From Bacteroidales bacterium (GTDB lineage: Bacteria > Bacteroidota > Bacteroidia > Bacteroidales > UBA932): DNA of 64,000 bases. The translations under genes and the position numbers were made by a program. The stretch is from contig JALCMW010000008.1 of assembly GCA_022648685.1 (NCBI GenBank), forward strand, positions 33,163 to 97,162, given 5' to 3'. Each line of letters starts with the position of its first letter. The stretch's first letter is position 1. The notes below the pieces were generated by a model that worked only from the letters and a program-made list of their open reading frames with translations, made no database searches and had not been told where the DNA came from. Below are positions 26,325 through 35,697 of this stretch, piece by piece.

Positions 26325-27420
26325 AGTAACACTTCGAAAGCGGCTGCTGCCAAGCGGCAAGATTACCCTCTATCTGGACTTCTACCCGCCCCTGAGAGAC
26401 CCGCACTCACGCAAGTACGTCCGGCACGAATACCTGGGCATATACCTCGTAAACAAGCCCCGTTTCCAGAGCGACAAGGATGCCAACAAAGAAAAGATAG
26501 CCCAGGCCGAAGCCATCCGGTCAGAGCGCGAACTGGCCATCATCCGCGGCCAGTACGACTTCCTGGACAAGACCAAGCTGAAGATGGACTTCCTCGCCTA
26601 CTTCAAAACCAAGCTGGACACGAAAGATCAGAAATGGATTCGCGTCTACGACCACTTCAGCAACTACTGCGGAGGCGTATGCAAGATGGGCGACATCACC
26701 GTCCCCTTCTGCGAAGGCTTCCGTGAATACCTGCTGAATGCCAAGCAGCTCAAGCACCCCGACAAACAGCTCGCCCAGAACTCCGCAGCCGGATACTGGT
26801 CCACCTTCCGCGGCTTCCTCAAAATCGCTTATCAGGAGAAACTGCTGCAGGAGAACGTCAACGACTACCTGGAGACCATCGATGCCGTAGATGGCCGCCG
26901 GGAGTTCCTCACGCTGGAAGAAGTGCGCCAACTGGCCGCCACGCCCTGCGACACGCCCGATCTCAAGAACGCCTCCCTGTTCAGCTGTCTCACCGGTTTA
27001 CGTATCAGCGACATCCTCGCCCTCAATTGGAGCAACATCGTAAAAGCGACCGACGGAGGCTGGTGTATCCGCATCAAGACCGAGAAGACCGACACCGAGG
27101 CCACCCTTCCACTCTCCCAGGAAGCCTACGAACTCTGCGGCACGCCCGGCACCGGACTCGTTTTCAAGAACCTCAAGCGGCACTACACCCAGAAGCCGCT
27201 CCAGGACTGGCTCAAAGATGCCGGCATCACCAAGCACATCACCTTCCACTGCTTCCGCCACACCTTCGCCACCCTCCAGGTCAACGAAGGCACCGACATA
27301 TACACCGTCTCCCACCTGCTCACCCACGCCAATGTCGGAACGACGCAGATTTACGCCGACATCGTGGACAAGAGCAAGAGAGACGCAGTAGAACGCATTA
27401 AGATAAAGGAGGACAAATGA
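26311..27420 (+). CDS. tyrosine recombinase (island integrase)
   Basis: This is a site-specific integrase of the phage_integrase family, 369 residues. The N-terminal arm-binding part (about 1-60) and the SAM-like core-binding domain (about 90-190) precede the catalytic domain. Catalytic residues are visible: Arg231 (TGLRISDI), a Lys near 256-259, His313 and Arg316 (HCFRHTFATL), His339 (LLTHANVGTT) and the nucleophile Tyr348 (QIYADI). It sits about 1.3 kb inside attL and is coupled to the multi-HTH gene upstream; the 525-aa gene downstream overlaps its stop by 4 bp. It most likely integrated this island at the mnmE stop. Confidence 0.93.
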   Translation: MGVTKVTLRKRLLPSGKITLYLDFYPPLRDPHSRKYVRHEYLGIYLVNKPRFQSDKDANKEKIAQAEAIRSERELAIIRGQYDFLDKTKLKMDFLAYFKTKLDTKDQKWIRVYDHFSNYCGGVCKMGDITVPFCEGFREYLLNAKQLKHPDKQLAQNSAAGYWSTFRGFLKIAYQEKLLQENVNDYLETIDAVDGRREFLTLEEVRQLAATPCDTPDLKNASLFSCLTGLRISDILALNWSNIVKATDGGWCIRIKTEKTDTEATLPLSQEAYELCGTPGTGLVFKNLKRHYTQKPLQDWLKDAGITKHITFHCFRHTFATLQVNEGTDIYTVSHLLTHANVGTTQIYADIVDKSKRDAVERIKIKEDK

Positions 27421-28994
27421 TAAAGTTTAATCTTCTCAATTCGATAATAGGCGGCCAGTATCGCCTTATCGTGATGCCAGAGATTCCGCATTACAAGAGA
27501 ATTGCCCCTATACTTGACAAACGCCCAGACAATCTGGAGGATATTATTACGAATCTCAAAGCCATATCCGGCATCACAGATCCAGAGTGGTTCTCATATG
27601 AAAAGGGAGCAGACATCAATGCGCTGCTGGACGGTGCCGCGAAGAAATATACGCCGATAGTGGACGACCCGTATCCCATAAAGATGCCGGACATATCCAT
27701 TGAAGACAAGCATTACAGTCGCTTCTACAAGGCGATGGTAGACCTTGAATGCCTGCGGATACGGCATCAGTTGCTGGATTACAGCCACGACGTAAAAGAC
27801 GACTACCAGACGCGTAAGGAGGTTAAGTCCACTCTTTCAGAACTCTCCAGAAAGACCAACGAAGCGGCGTGGGAAGCCATCCTTATCGGTGACGAGATGT
27901 TCCCCGGGAAAGACGTTCCGCTGGATATTAGGATGAATTCCGCAAAGGAACCGATGGCGATATACGATTACCTCACATTCAGTCTCGTCAACCTGTATTA
28001 CGAACTGGTGCTGCTATTTAAGCCCATTCTGAAAGAATCAGATTACATACAGCCTTTCGAGTTCGAGTTTGACCGCGGCATTGATGGTTTCCTGCCTTAT
28101 GACCTTCCCGGTGAATTCAATCTCACGGAACTTATTCACAAAGCGCAGCGTTGTATCGTGGATGATAAACCGGGCGATGCATCCAAAGTGCTCGCGGAAC
28201 TGAAAGACCATGCGGAAGAAGTTGAATCACGCCCCGCCCTGTTGAAAGTTGCGGCAGCGTTGGAGAACTTCATCTTTATCTCTTCCACTGGTACGCATGT
28301 GACGGATGTGAAACAACTCATTGAGAAGACGGTCGTCTCCCCTGTCGTGAAGGCTCAGCGCGAAGCGTTCAGAGCCGAATATGAGAAAGAAGATACCGCC
28401 CTGGAACGCTCCAACGTAATTGAAGAACTACTCAGTGATTACGATTTAAATAATTGCTTTAAGTGCGAGCAATCAATTAAATATCATTTAGCAACATTCC
28501 TGAACAAACAGAACGAACTATATCTCCAAGACCCCGCTGCGGTATACGTTACCAGACGAAAGTCCGGTCAGAAGCCTGGCTCCCCTAAGCCGCTTCCGGT
28601 CAGCACGGCGATGCCGGTCAAAGACAAGATTGCTTGCGTTCACAAACGTATTGCTTTCCTTGATGGAATAGACCCCGACACACAAGATCGTGTTATGCCG
28701 AAAACGGACTTCGAACTGCTCAAGACATATCTTGAAGACCTTGTGAAAAGTAACCAGTGTCCTGTAATCACACACCGCGTACCAAGAATACCCAAGGGTG
28801 TCACCTGGGTTCGCTATACGGTGTATCTTATACATCAGGACATATTTCACGACAACATCCAAGATGAATGGATAGATTTCCTATATCGGGGACTGGTCAA
28901 CGACAAAGACCCTGAATGGGATGTGTTGAAAAAGCGATTTAGTATCCCCCCAAGCGGATACAACCAATACGTTAAGCGTATTACGGGAGAGTAA
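27417..28994 (+). CDS. unknown 525-residue protein coupled to the integrase
   Basis: No family was recognised. It starts inside the integrase stop (ATGA overlap), so it belongs to the same transcript. The protein is soluble and acidic, without signal peptide or transmembrane segments. The first half has hydrophobic helices around 165-200 (YDYLTFSLVNLYYELVLLF). A central helical region (about 240-345) contains KVLAELKDHAEEVESRP. A basic Pro-rich linker (about 380-400, RRKSGQKPGSPKPLP) precedes a C-terminal domain of about 120 residues ending in IPPSGYNQYVKRITGE. Coupling to int suggests a role in the island's own biology rather than cargo, but that is inference. A terminator follows. Confidence 0.6.
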   Translation: MIKFNLLNSIIGGQYRLIVMPEIPHYKRIAPILDKRPDNLEDIITNLKAISGITDPEWFSYEKGADINALLDGAAKKYTPIVDDPYPIKMPDISIEDKHYSRFYKAMVDLECLRIRHQLLDYSHDVKDDYQTRKEVKSTLSELSRKTNEAAWEAILIGDEMFPGKDVPLDIRMNSAKEPMAIYDYLTFSLVNLYYELVLLFKPILKESDYIQPFEFEFDRGIDGFLPYDLPGEFNLTELIHKAQRCIVDDKPGDASKVLAELKDHAEEVESRPALLKVAAALENFIFISSTGTHVTDVKQLIEKTVVSPVVKAQREAFRAEYEKEDTALERSNVIEELLSDYDLNNCFKCEQSIKYHLATFLNKQNELYLQDPAAVYVTRRKSGQKPGSPKPLPVSTAMPVKDKIACVHKRIAFLDGIDPDTQDRVMPKTDFELLKTYLEDLVKSNQCPVITHRVPRIPKGVTWVRYTVYLIHQDIFHDNIQDEWIDFLYRGLVNDKDPEWDVLKKRFSIPPSGYNQYVKRITGE

Positions 28995-29015
28995 TATCTG
29001 CCGATGTCGAACCGA

Positions 29016-29050
29016 GGACGGTGAAAAGGAGTAAAAACCTCTCACCGTCC
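29016..29050 (+). terminator. terminator after the integrase operon
   Basis: GGACGGTGA (29016-29024) and TCACCGTCC (29042-29050) are perfect arms; the loop holds a smaller AGG/CCT pairing. TTCTCTTTT follows. It closes the multi-HTH/integrase/525-aa transcript. Confidence 0.7.
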
Positions 29051-29243
29051 TTCTCTTTTGCTCATTTTCTCGTGCTGATTATCAGCGACTTATCGCAGTA
29101 GAAGACAGAGAATAGGGTGAACCCCGTTCACTTCTGGAGCACCGCCCTTTCACCTATTTCCTTCGCGGCTGTCATTTGAATTCACAAGTGGCGGCTCACG
29201 GTTCAGCGGCGCGTTCCGGAGTCTATGCAGCCGCTGATAATTT

Positions 29244-29609
29244 ATGTTACAAAACACTTTTACTCTTGAGCAGATGCCCCAGATCGTGGCATCTCTCGAA
29301 CAGAAGGTTGACCGGCTTGTCAACCTGGTCCTTGAACTCAAGGACGCCAAGGGGAATACCCCCGACGAGTGGATGGACGTTGAAGGCCTGATGGCCTACC
29401 ATCCCGACAAACCCGCTCGCAAGACCATCTACGACTGGGTCACGCTCAGGCGCGTACCTTACCACAAAGATGGCAAGCGGCTCCGTTTCCTCCGTTCCGA
29501 GATTGACGCCTGGCTTGCCGGCGGCTATCACAAGACCGAGGACGAGATGCAGGAGGCGGCCGTGGATTACGTCAACTCTAAACGTGGAGGGCTGCGCTAT
29601 GATCAGTAG
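29244..29609 (+). CDS. excisionase/HTH_17-like DNA-binding protein
   Basis: The 121-residue protein has an N-terminal helix that looks coiled (TLEQMPQIVASLEQKVDRLV) and a single HTH_17-type unit at about 45-95: WMDVEGLMAYHPDKPARKTI, followed by YDWVTLRRVPYHKDGKRLRF and LRSEIDAWLAGG. Proteins of this type regulate or direct excision in Bacteroidota mobile elements and often precede primase-like genes, as here. It overlaps the next gene by 11 bp. DNA binding is well supported; the exact role is not. Confidence 0.75.
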   Translation: MLQNTFTLEQMPQIVASLEQKVDRLVNLVLELKDAKGNTPDEWMDVEGLMAYHPDKPARKTIYDWVTLRRVPYHKDGKRLRFLRSEIDAWLAGGYHKTEDEMQEAAVDYVNSKRGGLRYDQ

Positions 29610-30516
29610 AGAAGCCATCCTCGCCAAGACGCACTACGGCACGGGAATCTATTCCCACATTCTGCGTCAGTTCTACCCCGGCGAGACCGTGATGAAAATC
29701 TCCGGTCGCGACTGCGGCATCTGCAGGAATCCATTTGCCGATGGCAGCGAGACCCTCCACGTCTGGACGGAAAAGATTCACCCGGAAGAGAAACTCTCCG
29801 ACGAAATCGCCCGTCACAAAGACCAGTTCGACGCTATCCCCGAAGGCGACTGCTTCGACTTCGCCAAGCTGTACTGGAGGAAAGACGGACAGGATCTGCT
29901 CATCGCCATCAACGAAGACCTGTTCCTCCATCTTGAGGAGGGCTACAGTCCCTACGACCGCAACGCGGTCCCGGTGAAGCCGCTCCCCTCCTTCTCCTTC
30001 TTCAAGGCTCCGGTCACGAACAAGACTCCTCACAAGTCCATCACGCTGCTGGATGTCTGGAACTACATCACCGGTCACTACGCTCAGGCCGAGACCGAGA
30101 AACTCCGCTCCATCGAAGACAAGGACGCCAGACGCAAGTACAAGGCTGCCCACTTCGCATACTGCACGTTCTCCGGTGTGTTCTCCGAGCGGTCCAACGA
30201 CAACCTGGTGGAGCATAGCGGCTACCTCTGCCTCGACTTCGACCACGTTCAGGACATAGACGCTCTAAAGCGGACGCTCCTGGACGACCCGTACTTCGAG
30301 ACCGAGTTGATGTTCCGCTCTCCCAGCGGTGACGGGCTCAAGTGGATTGTCAAAATCAACGTAGCGTTGATGCCGCACTCCGACTACTTTCGTTCCGTCT
30401 CCAACTACCTGGTTCAAACCTACGGCATCGAGCCGGACAAATCGGGCAAGGACGTGTCCAGAGCGTGCTTTTTGCCCTTCGACCCGGAAGCGTATCTCAA
30501 CCCTGAAATCTGTTAG
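29599..30516 (+). CDS. VirE N-terminal-domain (BT4734-like) protein
   Basis: The ATG at 29599 gives MISREAILAKTHYGTGIYSH; a longer frame upstream lies wholly inside the previous gene. The 305-residue protein has an N-terminal part with a Cys pair (RDCGICRNPF) and a C-terminal half matching the VirE_N/BT4734-like domain: YTCTFSGVFSERS-like AYCTFSGVFSERS, LVEHSGYLCLDFDHVQD, and the loop MFRSPSGDGLKWIVKIN. In Bacteroidota mobile elements this domain is usually found with, or fused to, a DUF3987 ATPase, which follows here after 2 bp. It probably acts in replication priming or processing of element DNA; the mechanism is not established. Confidence 0.8.
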   Translation: MISREAILAKTHYGTGIYSHILRQFYPGETVMKISGRDCGICRNPFADGSETLHVWTEKIHPEEKLSDEIARHKDQFDAIPEGDCFDFAKLYWRKDGQDLLIAINEDLFLHLEEGYSPYDRNAVPVKPLPSFSFFKAPVTNKTPHKSITLLDVWNYITGHYAQAETEKLRSIEDKDARRKYKAAHFAYCTFSGVFSERSNDNLVEHSGYLCLDFDHVQDIDALKRTLLDDPYFETELMFRSPSGDGLKWIVKINVALMPHSDYFRSVSNYLVQTYGIEPDKSGKDVSRACFLPFDPEAYLNPEIC

Positions 30517-30518
30517 CG

Positions 30519-32333
30519 ATGGAAAAAATCCCATTTGATCCCCACGCATGGGCGAATAAAGTAACCCCTGCGACCGAACGTAAAACTTCATCCTCTGTCG
30601 TCAATACCGGCGACAGGGCCGATGATGTTGAAATCGTTCTTCAGCGAATTGAAGCGGGTCATATTGACATCACCACCGGCTACGACAACTGGCTGGACAT
30701 CGGCTTTGCCTTTGCCGATGAATTCGGTGAAAACGGCCGTGACTACTTCCATCGCGTCAGCAGATTCCACCCGGAGTACAACGAGCGCATTACCGACGAG
30801 CAGTACGACAAGTGTCTCAGGGCGCACGGAACCGGTGTGACCCTCAACACGTTCTTCCACAAGGCCAAGGAAGCGGGCGTTTCCCTTCACACCCGCGAGC
30901 GCGTATGCGCAACTTCCGCAGAATGCGCGAAATCCGCAGACACATCTCCTGCGCATATTGCGGAAACTGCGGATTCTGCGCAAAAGCAGCCCGACGATGT
31001 CGAAGAGCCTCCGCTCCCCGTCTTCTCCCCTGCCGTCAGAGACCTTCTCCCCGCACCGCTCGATACGATCGCGGCCCAGTCCACTTCGGACGAAGACTGC
31101 GATATGCTCATCCTCGGTGCTCTTTGCGTTCTTTCATCCTGCCTTCCTCACATCTCCGGAGTTTACCACGGACGGAGAGTGTACCCCAACTTCTTCCTGT
31201 TCGTCACCGCCGGTGCGTCCGCAGGCAAAGGGCGTCTTACGCTCTGCCGGCACCTTGCGGAGCCCATCGACGATGCGCTGCACCAGAAGTGTGACGATGA
31301 AGAGAAGGAGTACAAGAAGAAGATGCAGGAATTCAAGTCCGCAAAGAACAAGTCCGGGCTTGAGATACCGGAAGAGCCGCCGATGTTGATGCACTACATC
31401 CCTGCCAACAGCAGCGCCACGGTGGTCTATCAGATCCTGAACGACAACGGTGGCAAAGGGATGATGTTCGAGAGCGAAGGCGACACCCTTGCCAACATTT
31501 TCGCTTCCGACTACGGCAAGTATTCCGACGGCTTCCGCAAGGCGTTTCACCACGAAAACATCTCGTTCGCCAGACGCAAGGACCGCGAGCGCGTGTTCAT
31601 CAAGGAGCCCAAGTTGTCCGCCCTGCTTACCGGCACTCCGAACCAGATTCTCAATCTCATAACGGATGCCGAGAACGGCCTGTTCAGCCGCTTCGCGTTT
31701 TACTGCCTGCAGACGGAACTCGTCTGGCTCAGTCCGTTCGCCTACAAGGAGGAGGTTACCCAGGACGATTTCTTTTTGGAACTCGGGGCCGGAGTTAAAG
31801 ACCTGTACGACATCCTCAAAGCCGGGAAGGACCTCCGTTTCTCTCTGACCGAGGAGCAGGAACAGGACTTTGACAGCCGCTTTTCCGACTCGCAGATGGC
31901 GCTTTACAACCAGTACGGTGACGCTATCGTCGCCTCCATCAGGCGTCTCGGTCTCATCACTTACCGTATAGCTATGATTCTGTCCGCCTTGAGGCTGACA
32001 GAGGATGGTGACTTCGAGAGCGACATCGTATGCCTGGAACAAGATTATCAGACGGCTGCCGCCATCTGCGAGGTGCTTGTGGCTCACATGGCGCGGGTAT
32101 ACAAAATGCTGCCGGAGACTCCGGTCGCCATCAAGTCCAAGCGCAGCGACAAGCCGAAGGTTTACCAGCGCTTCTACGATGCCCTTCCGGGCACCTTCGA
32201 CCGGAAGACATACTCTGATGTGGCCGTGGCCGTGGGCCTCAACCCGCGCTCGATTGACCGCACCATCGGACAGTGGTGCGACGAAGGGCGTCTGGAGAGA
32301 ACCGCGCACGGCCAATATGCCAAGGTTAAGTAG
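30519..32333 (+). CDS. PriCT-2 + DUF3987 primase/helicase-like protein
   Basis: The 604-residue protein begins with a PriCT-2 (primase C-terminal 2) domain at about 35-130 (ITTGYDNWLDIGFAFADEFG, FFHKAKEAGV). A Cys/Ala/Ser-rich linker (about 130-165) is encoded by TGCGnA-type microrepeats. The DUF3987 NTPase domain follows (about 170-520), with a P-loop-like ASAGKGRLTLC and FESEGDTLANIFASDYGKY. The last 60 residues resemble a winged helix (YSDVAVAVGLNPRSIDRTIG). This architecture is found on mobile elements of Bacteroidota and is thought to support element replication. A long antisense frame over this gene is a codon-bias artefact. Confidence 0.85.
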   Translation: MEKIPFDPHAWANKVTPATERKTSSSVVNTGDRADDVEIVLQRIEAGHIDITTGYDNWLDIGFAFADEFGENGRDYFHRVSRFHPEYNERITDEQYDKCLRAHGTGVTLNTFFHKAKEAGVSLHTRERVCATSAECAKSADTSPAHIAETADSAQKQPDDVEEPPLPVFSPAVRDLLPAPLDTIAAQSTSDEDCDMLILGALCVLSSCLPHISGVYHGRRVYPNFFLFVTAGASAGKGRLTLCRHLAEPIDDALHQKCDDEEKEYKKKMQEFKSAKNKSGLEIPEEPPMLMHYIPANSSATVVYQILNDNGGKGMMFESEGDTLANIFASDYGKYSDGFRKAFHHENISFARRKDRERVFIKEPKLSALLTGTPNQILNLITDAENGLFSRFAFYCLQTELVWLSPFAYKEEVTQDDFFLELGAGVKDLYDILKAGKDLRFSLTEEQEQDFDSRFSDSQMALYNQYGDAIVASIRRLGLITYRIAMILSALRLTEDGDFESDIVCLEQDYQTAAAICEVLVAHMARVYKMLPETPVAIKSKRSDKPKVYQRFYDALPGTFDRKTYSDVAVAVGLNPRSIDRTIGQWCDEGRLERTAHGQYAKVK

Positions 32334-32442
32334 TCCCCGCAAGGGGGCTACTCAGCCTTTTTTCATTTGATTGAAATTCCGTAAGTTACAGATTAAGCGA
32401 GCAATAAACAGATAAAAACTACCGGCAAACCGATATTTTTTG

Positions 32443-32450
32443 TAACTTTG
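32443..32450 (+). promoter_or_regulatory. -7 box in front of the DpnII operon
   Basis: TAACTTTG matches TAnnTTTG, 18 bp before the first methylase ATG. No clear TTTG was seen 19-20 bp upstream, so a weak or regulated promoter is likely. The composition becomes AT-rich here (32360-32460) relative to the gene upstream. Confidence 0.5.
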
Positions 32451-32468
32451 TAGAAATATGAATTGCTT

Positions 32469-33380
32469 ATGAAGTTGTTCGAAGACATGACTCAAGCTCG
32501 GCCATTCATCAAATGGGTTGGAGGGAAGACACAGTTGCTGGATGAGGTTCGCAAATCGCTCCCTCGCGATTTCGCATCCCGTCAGCACGTTACTTATGTG
32601 GAGCCGTTTGTTGGTGGTGGCGCCGTTATGTTCTGGATTCTTCAGGCATATCCCAACATTGAGAGAGCTGTCATCAACGACATCAACCAGGAACTTATCT
32701 GCACCTATCGTGTAATCAAGGAGAACGTGGAGGAACTGATAGCAGAACTCGCTCATATCCAAGAAGAGTATATTCCCCTGGGCGCAGAAGACCGCAAGGC
32801 TTTTTTCATTGAGAAGAGAGCCCGTTTCAACACGAAGCAGACCACTCCGGTAGAAACGGCCGCACTCTTCATCTTCCTCAATAGGACGTGCTTTAATGGC
32901 CTGTACAGGGTCAATTCCAAAGGCGAATTCAATGTTCCTCACGGCAAGTATGCTAATCCCCGTATTTGCGATGCTGATAATCTCCGTGCATGTTCCAGTG
33001 TCCTTCAGAGGGTAGAAATCCTCTGCGGTGATTTCGCGGAAACTGGACGCTTCGCCGGCCCTAATACCCTGTTCTATTTTGACCCGCCGTATAAGCCCAT
33101 CACCGAAACTTCATCCTTCACGTCATATGCAAAGGAAGGCTTCGACGATAGCGAGCAACTCCGACTCCGCGACTTCTGTGACCAGATTAGCAAGGAAAAA
33201 GCCCTCTTTGTAGCCAGTAACTCTGATCCGAAGGACGTGAATCCTACAGAGAATTTCTTCGACACCATATACCAACACTTTGTCATCAAAAGAGTATCCG
33301 CCGCCAGAATGATTAATTCCGATGCTTCTGGCCGCGGCACCATCTCTGAACTGATGATTTCTAACGTAGTTAACGCGTAA
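32469..33380 (+). CDS. dpnM: DNA adenine methyltransferase, DpnM type (GATC)
   Basis: It is a class D12 N6-adenine methyltransferase; with the two following genes it forms a DpnII-type system acting on GATC. Motif X/I strings are RPFIKWVGGKTQLLDE and EPFVGGGAVMFWIL; the catalytic motif IV is YFDPPYKP (residues about 198-205). The TRD region lies between, with the Dam-like FLNRTCFNGLYRVNSKGEFN. The ATG at 32469 is used (303 residues); TTG 32463 and ATG 32487 are alternatives. The restriction gene follows after 2 bp. Confidence 0.92.
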   Translation: MKLFEDMTQARPFIKWVGGKTQLLDEVRKSLPRDFASRQHVTYVEPFVGGGAVMFWILQAYPNIERAVINDINQELICTYRVIKENVEELIAELAHIQEEYIPLGAEDRKAFFIEKRARFNTKQTTPVETAALFIFLNRTCFNGLYRVNSKGEFNVPHGKYANPRICDADNLRACSSVLQRVEILCGDFAETGRFAGPNTLFYFDPPYKPITETSSFTSYAKEGFDDSEQLRLRDFCDQISKEKALFVASNSDPKDVNPTENFFDTIYQHFVIKRVSAARMINSDASGRGTISELMISNVVNA

Positions 33381-33382
33381 GT

Positions 33383-34240
33383 ATGAGAGATTTTATGACT
33401 TGGTTGGCGGGCTTCCGCTCCGCCATAGCTGGCTATAAGTATTACACCGACTTTGAGAAGATTTACAAGAATGTAGACGCTATCAAGGTTGAGCTCAACA
33501 TCATGAATTCCCTAATAGGATGTCAGGATATTGAAAAGGGATTCGTGGCGCTGTACCGGCGTTATCCGGAAATCCTCAAGTGTATTCCTATCCTGCTTGC
33601 CAAGCGTGAATCTGACATCCTTACCGTGGACTTTGACGGCGAGCACGTCTGGAATTTCAAGAAGGCCAACTACCACATTGAGGAATACACTGTTTTTATG
33701 CGTGAGACCGGCCTGTTCGACCTCATGCAGCAGAAGCACATCCACAATCTGGTGGACTACGTTACCGGCGTAGAGACCGGCTTGGACTCCAATGCCCGTA
33801 AGAATCGCGGTGGTCACGTGATGGAAGACCTGGTGGAAGGTTATCTTATCAAGGCCGGTCTGGAGAAGGATAAGACTTACTTCAAGGAGATGTACATCCA
33901 CGAAATTGAGCAGAAATGGGGCATTGACCTGTCCTGCATCTCCAACGAGGGCGGCACAGAGAAACGCTTCGATTTCGTCATCAAGCGCCCCAATATGACT
34001 TATGGCATCGAGACCAATTTCTACGCCAGCGGTGGCTCCAAACTTAATGAGACTGCCCGCAGTTACAAGACCATCGCCCTGGAGACCAAGAATCATCCCA
34101 AATTCAAGTTCGTCTGGATTACTGATGGCCAGGGCTGGGGCTCTGCTCGTAATAACCTAAAGGAGACCTTCGACGTTTTGGAGAATCTCTACAATATCAT
34201 GGACCTCGATGAAGGTGTGATCGCATCGAAACTGATATAA
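33383..34240 (+). CDS. dpnII: type II restriction endonuclease, DpnII family
   Basis: This enzyme cuts unmethylated GATC. The 285-residue length is that of DpnII/MboI. The C-terminal half carries the family signature: RFDFVIKRPNMTYGIETNFY followed by SGGSKLNETARSYK, containing the PD-(D/E)xK-type acidic residues. Upstream, DYVTGVETGLDSNARKNRGG is also characteristic. The gene lies between two methylases, the classical dpnM-dpnA-dpnB content with the order methylase-nuclease-methylase. Confidence 0.92.
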   Translation: MRDFMTWLAGFRSAIAGYKYYTDFEKIYKNVDAIKVELNIMNSLIGCQDIEKGFVALYRRYPEILKCIPILLAKRESDILTVDFDGEHVWNFKKANYHIEEYTVFMRETGLFDLMQQKHIHNLVDYVTGVETGLDSNARKNRGGHVMEDLVEGYLIKAGLEKDKTYFKEMYIHEIEQKWGIDLSCISNEGGTEKRFDFVIKRPNMTYGIETNFYASGGSKLNETARSYKTIALETKNHPKFKFVWITDGQGWGSARNNLKETFDVLENLYNIMDLDEGVIASKLI

Positions 34241-34245
34241 CCCAA

Positions 34246-35127
34246 ATGCCCACAGCCTACTACAAATCACAGGATAAAAACTTCACGCTCCTGCAGGGAG
34301 ATTGTATCGAGCTTTTGAACTCCTTCGATTTCAAGTTCGATATGATTTTCGCAGATCCGCCATATCATCTGTCAAACGGTGGCATCAGCATACAGAGCGG
34401 CGTTCCCGTGTCTGTAAACAAAGGCAAGTGGGATAAGTCCCAAGGATTTGAGGAGGACTACAAGTTTGATAAAACATGGCTGGCAGCCTGCCGTGAGCAT
34501 CTGAAATCAGATGGCACTATCTGGGTCAGCGGAACATATCACAACATTTTCTCCGTTGCTCGTTGCCTTACGGAGCTGGACTTCAAGATTCTCAATTGCA
34601 TCACGTGGGTAAAAACCAATCCTCCACCCAATCTGTCCTGCCGGTATTTCACATACTCAGCGGAGTACATCCTGTGGGCTCGAAAGGAGCAGAAAGTGGC
34701 TCATTACTACAACTATGAGCTGATGAAGGAAATCAACGGTGGTACTCAGATGCGTGATGTCTGGACGTTGCCGGCTATTGCACTGTGGGAGAAATCATGC
34801 GGCAAGCACCCCACCCAGAAACCGTTGTGCGTCCTGTCGAGAATCATTCAGGCTTCTACGAAACCTGGTGCCTGGATACTTGATCCGTTCACAGGAAGCA
34901 GTACTACCGGTATTGCGGCTAACCTTCTGGGATGCCGCTTCCTCGGCATTGACCAGGAAGAAAAATTCCTCGAGATGAGCAAAGCCCGTCGCGAGGAACT
35001 GAACAGCATCAATCGTAGAGGAGAGATTCTGGAGAAATTAGAGAAGCAGGCCAAACTCTTCCAGGATAGCGACATCCGCGTCCTGTGTGAGCCGGAGGCG
35101 TATTACGGTCCCGAACTTCCGTTCTAA
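34246..35127 (+). CDS. dpnA: second DNA methyltransferase, DpnA type
   Basis: A beta-class adenine methyltransferase of 293 residues. The catalytic motif IV, IFADPPYHLSNGG, precedes motif I, LDPFTGSSTTGIAANLLG, the order typical of DpnA, which methylates GATC also in single-stranded DNA. In Streptococcus this protects incoming single strands during transformation. Here it could guard single-stranded island DNA during transfer (inference). It starts 5 bp after the nuclease gene and its stop overlaps by 4 bp the stop of a convergent gene. Confidence 0.9.
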   Translation: MPTAYYKSQDKNFTLLQGDCIELLNSFDFKFDMIFADPPYHLSNGGISIQSGVPVSVNKGKWDKSQGFEEDYKFDKTWLAACREHLKSDGTIWVSGTYHNIFSVARCLTELDFKILNCITWVKTNPPPNLSCRYFTYSAEYILWARKEQKVAHYYNYELMKEINGGTQMRDVWTLPAIALWEKSCGKHPTQKPLCVLSRIIQASTKPGAWILDPFTGSSTTGIAANLLGCRFLGIDQEEKFLEMSKARREELNSINRRGEILEKLEKQAKLFQDSDIRVLCEPEAYYGPELPF

Positions 35128-35687
35128 TATTCTCTGTGTCGAATCACCAAATTAAGGACATTCTTGAAGTCCCGTTGGCCCAAAATGCACTCTTTTGTCC
35201 ACTGAAGCGCCAGTTTGAACTGGTGGGCGTCAGGTGTCTGTTTCTCACACAAACAGAATAGTTCAAGGATAATGGCAATTCCACCGATGGACATTGTCCC
35301 TGGAGTACTAACATTTGCAAACTTGGTCTCGATCTCTTTTAGGGTGCGAGGCTGATAAAGCTTACGCTCTTCCAGTGAGTCGAAAGGCTTGCAAGATTCA
35401 TAGAACTCAAGATAATAGTCCAGTAAACGAACAACCGCATCTTTGTGGTGCTGTGCTTTTAGCAGTAAGTCTACTACCCATTCGTCGTGGGGAAGAAGGA
35501 ATGGCTTCGCATCAGGTTTTGGCTGAAGAATCTTCACGCGGAAATCCAGATCGGGTCGTGCTCCTTTTTTCCCTTGAAAGATACCGATTGCTGTTCCATC
35601 AGAAGCCACAAAGGTGTGAATGGCAGGACCTTTAGGATCACGGTACTGCCACATCTCATTGTCAATGAAATACTTTGGATTATACAT
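35124..35687 (-). CDS. unknown 187-residue protein next to DpnII
   Basis: No family recognised. ATG 35687 avoids overlap with the preceding gene; longer forms would start up to 35738. The protein is soluble. A beta-rich N-terminal part (HTFVASDGTAIGIFQGKKGA, then RPDLDFRVKILQP) precedes a helical C-terminal half (LLLKAQHHKDAVVRLLDYYLEF; IIRHREY-like end). It is third in a minus-strand transcript with an XRE regulator and a 176-residue protein. The stop overlaps that of dpnA. Association with restriction-modification suggests an accessory or separate defence role; no catalytic motif was confidently seen. Confidence 0.55.
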   Translation of the reverse strand: MYNPKYFIDNEMWQYRDPKGPAIHTFVASDGTAIGIFQGKKGARPDLDFRVKILQPKPDAKPFLLPHDEWVVDLLLKAQHHKDAVVRLLDYYLEFYESCKPFDSLEERKLYQPRTLKEIETKFANVSTPGTMSIGGIAIILELFCLCEKQTPDAHQFKLALQWTKECILGQRDFKNVLNLVIRHREY

Positions 35688-35697
35688 AGGCAAAATG

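Noticed and set aside
31134..32342. Long open frame (402 codons) on the minus strand opposite the DUF3987 gene
   Set aside because: It follows from the GC-rich third positions of the real gene; no domain or start context, and the plus-strand protein has clear family motifs.
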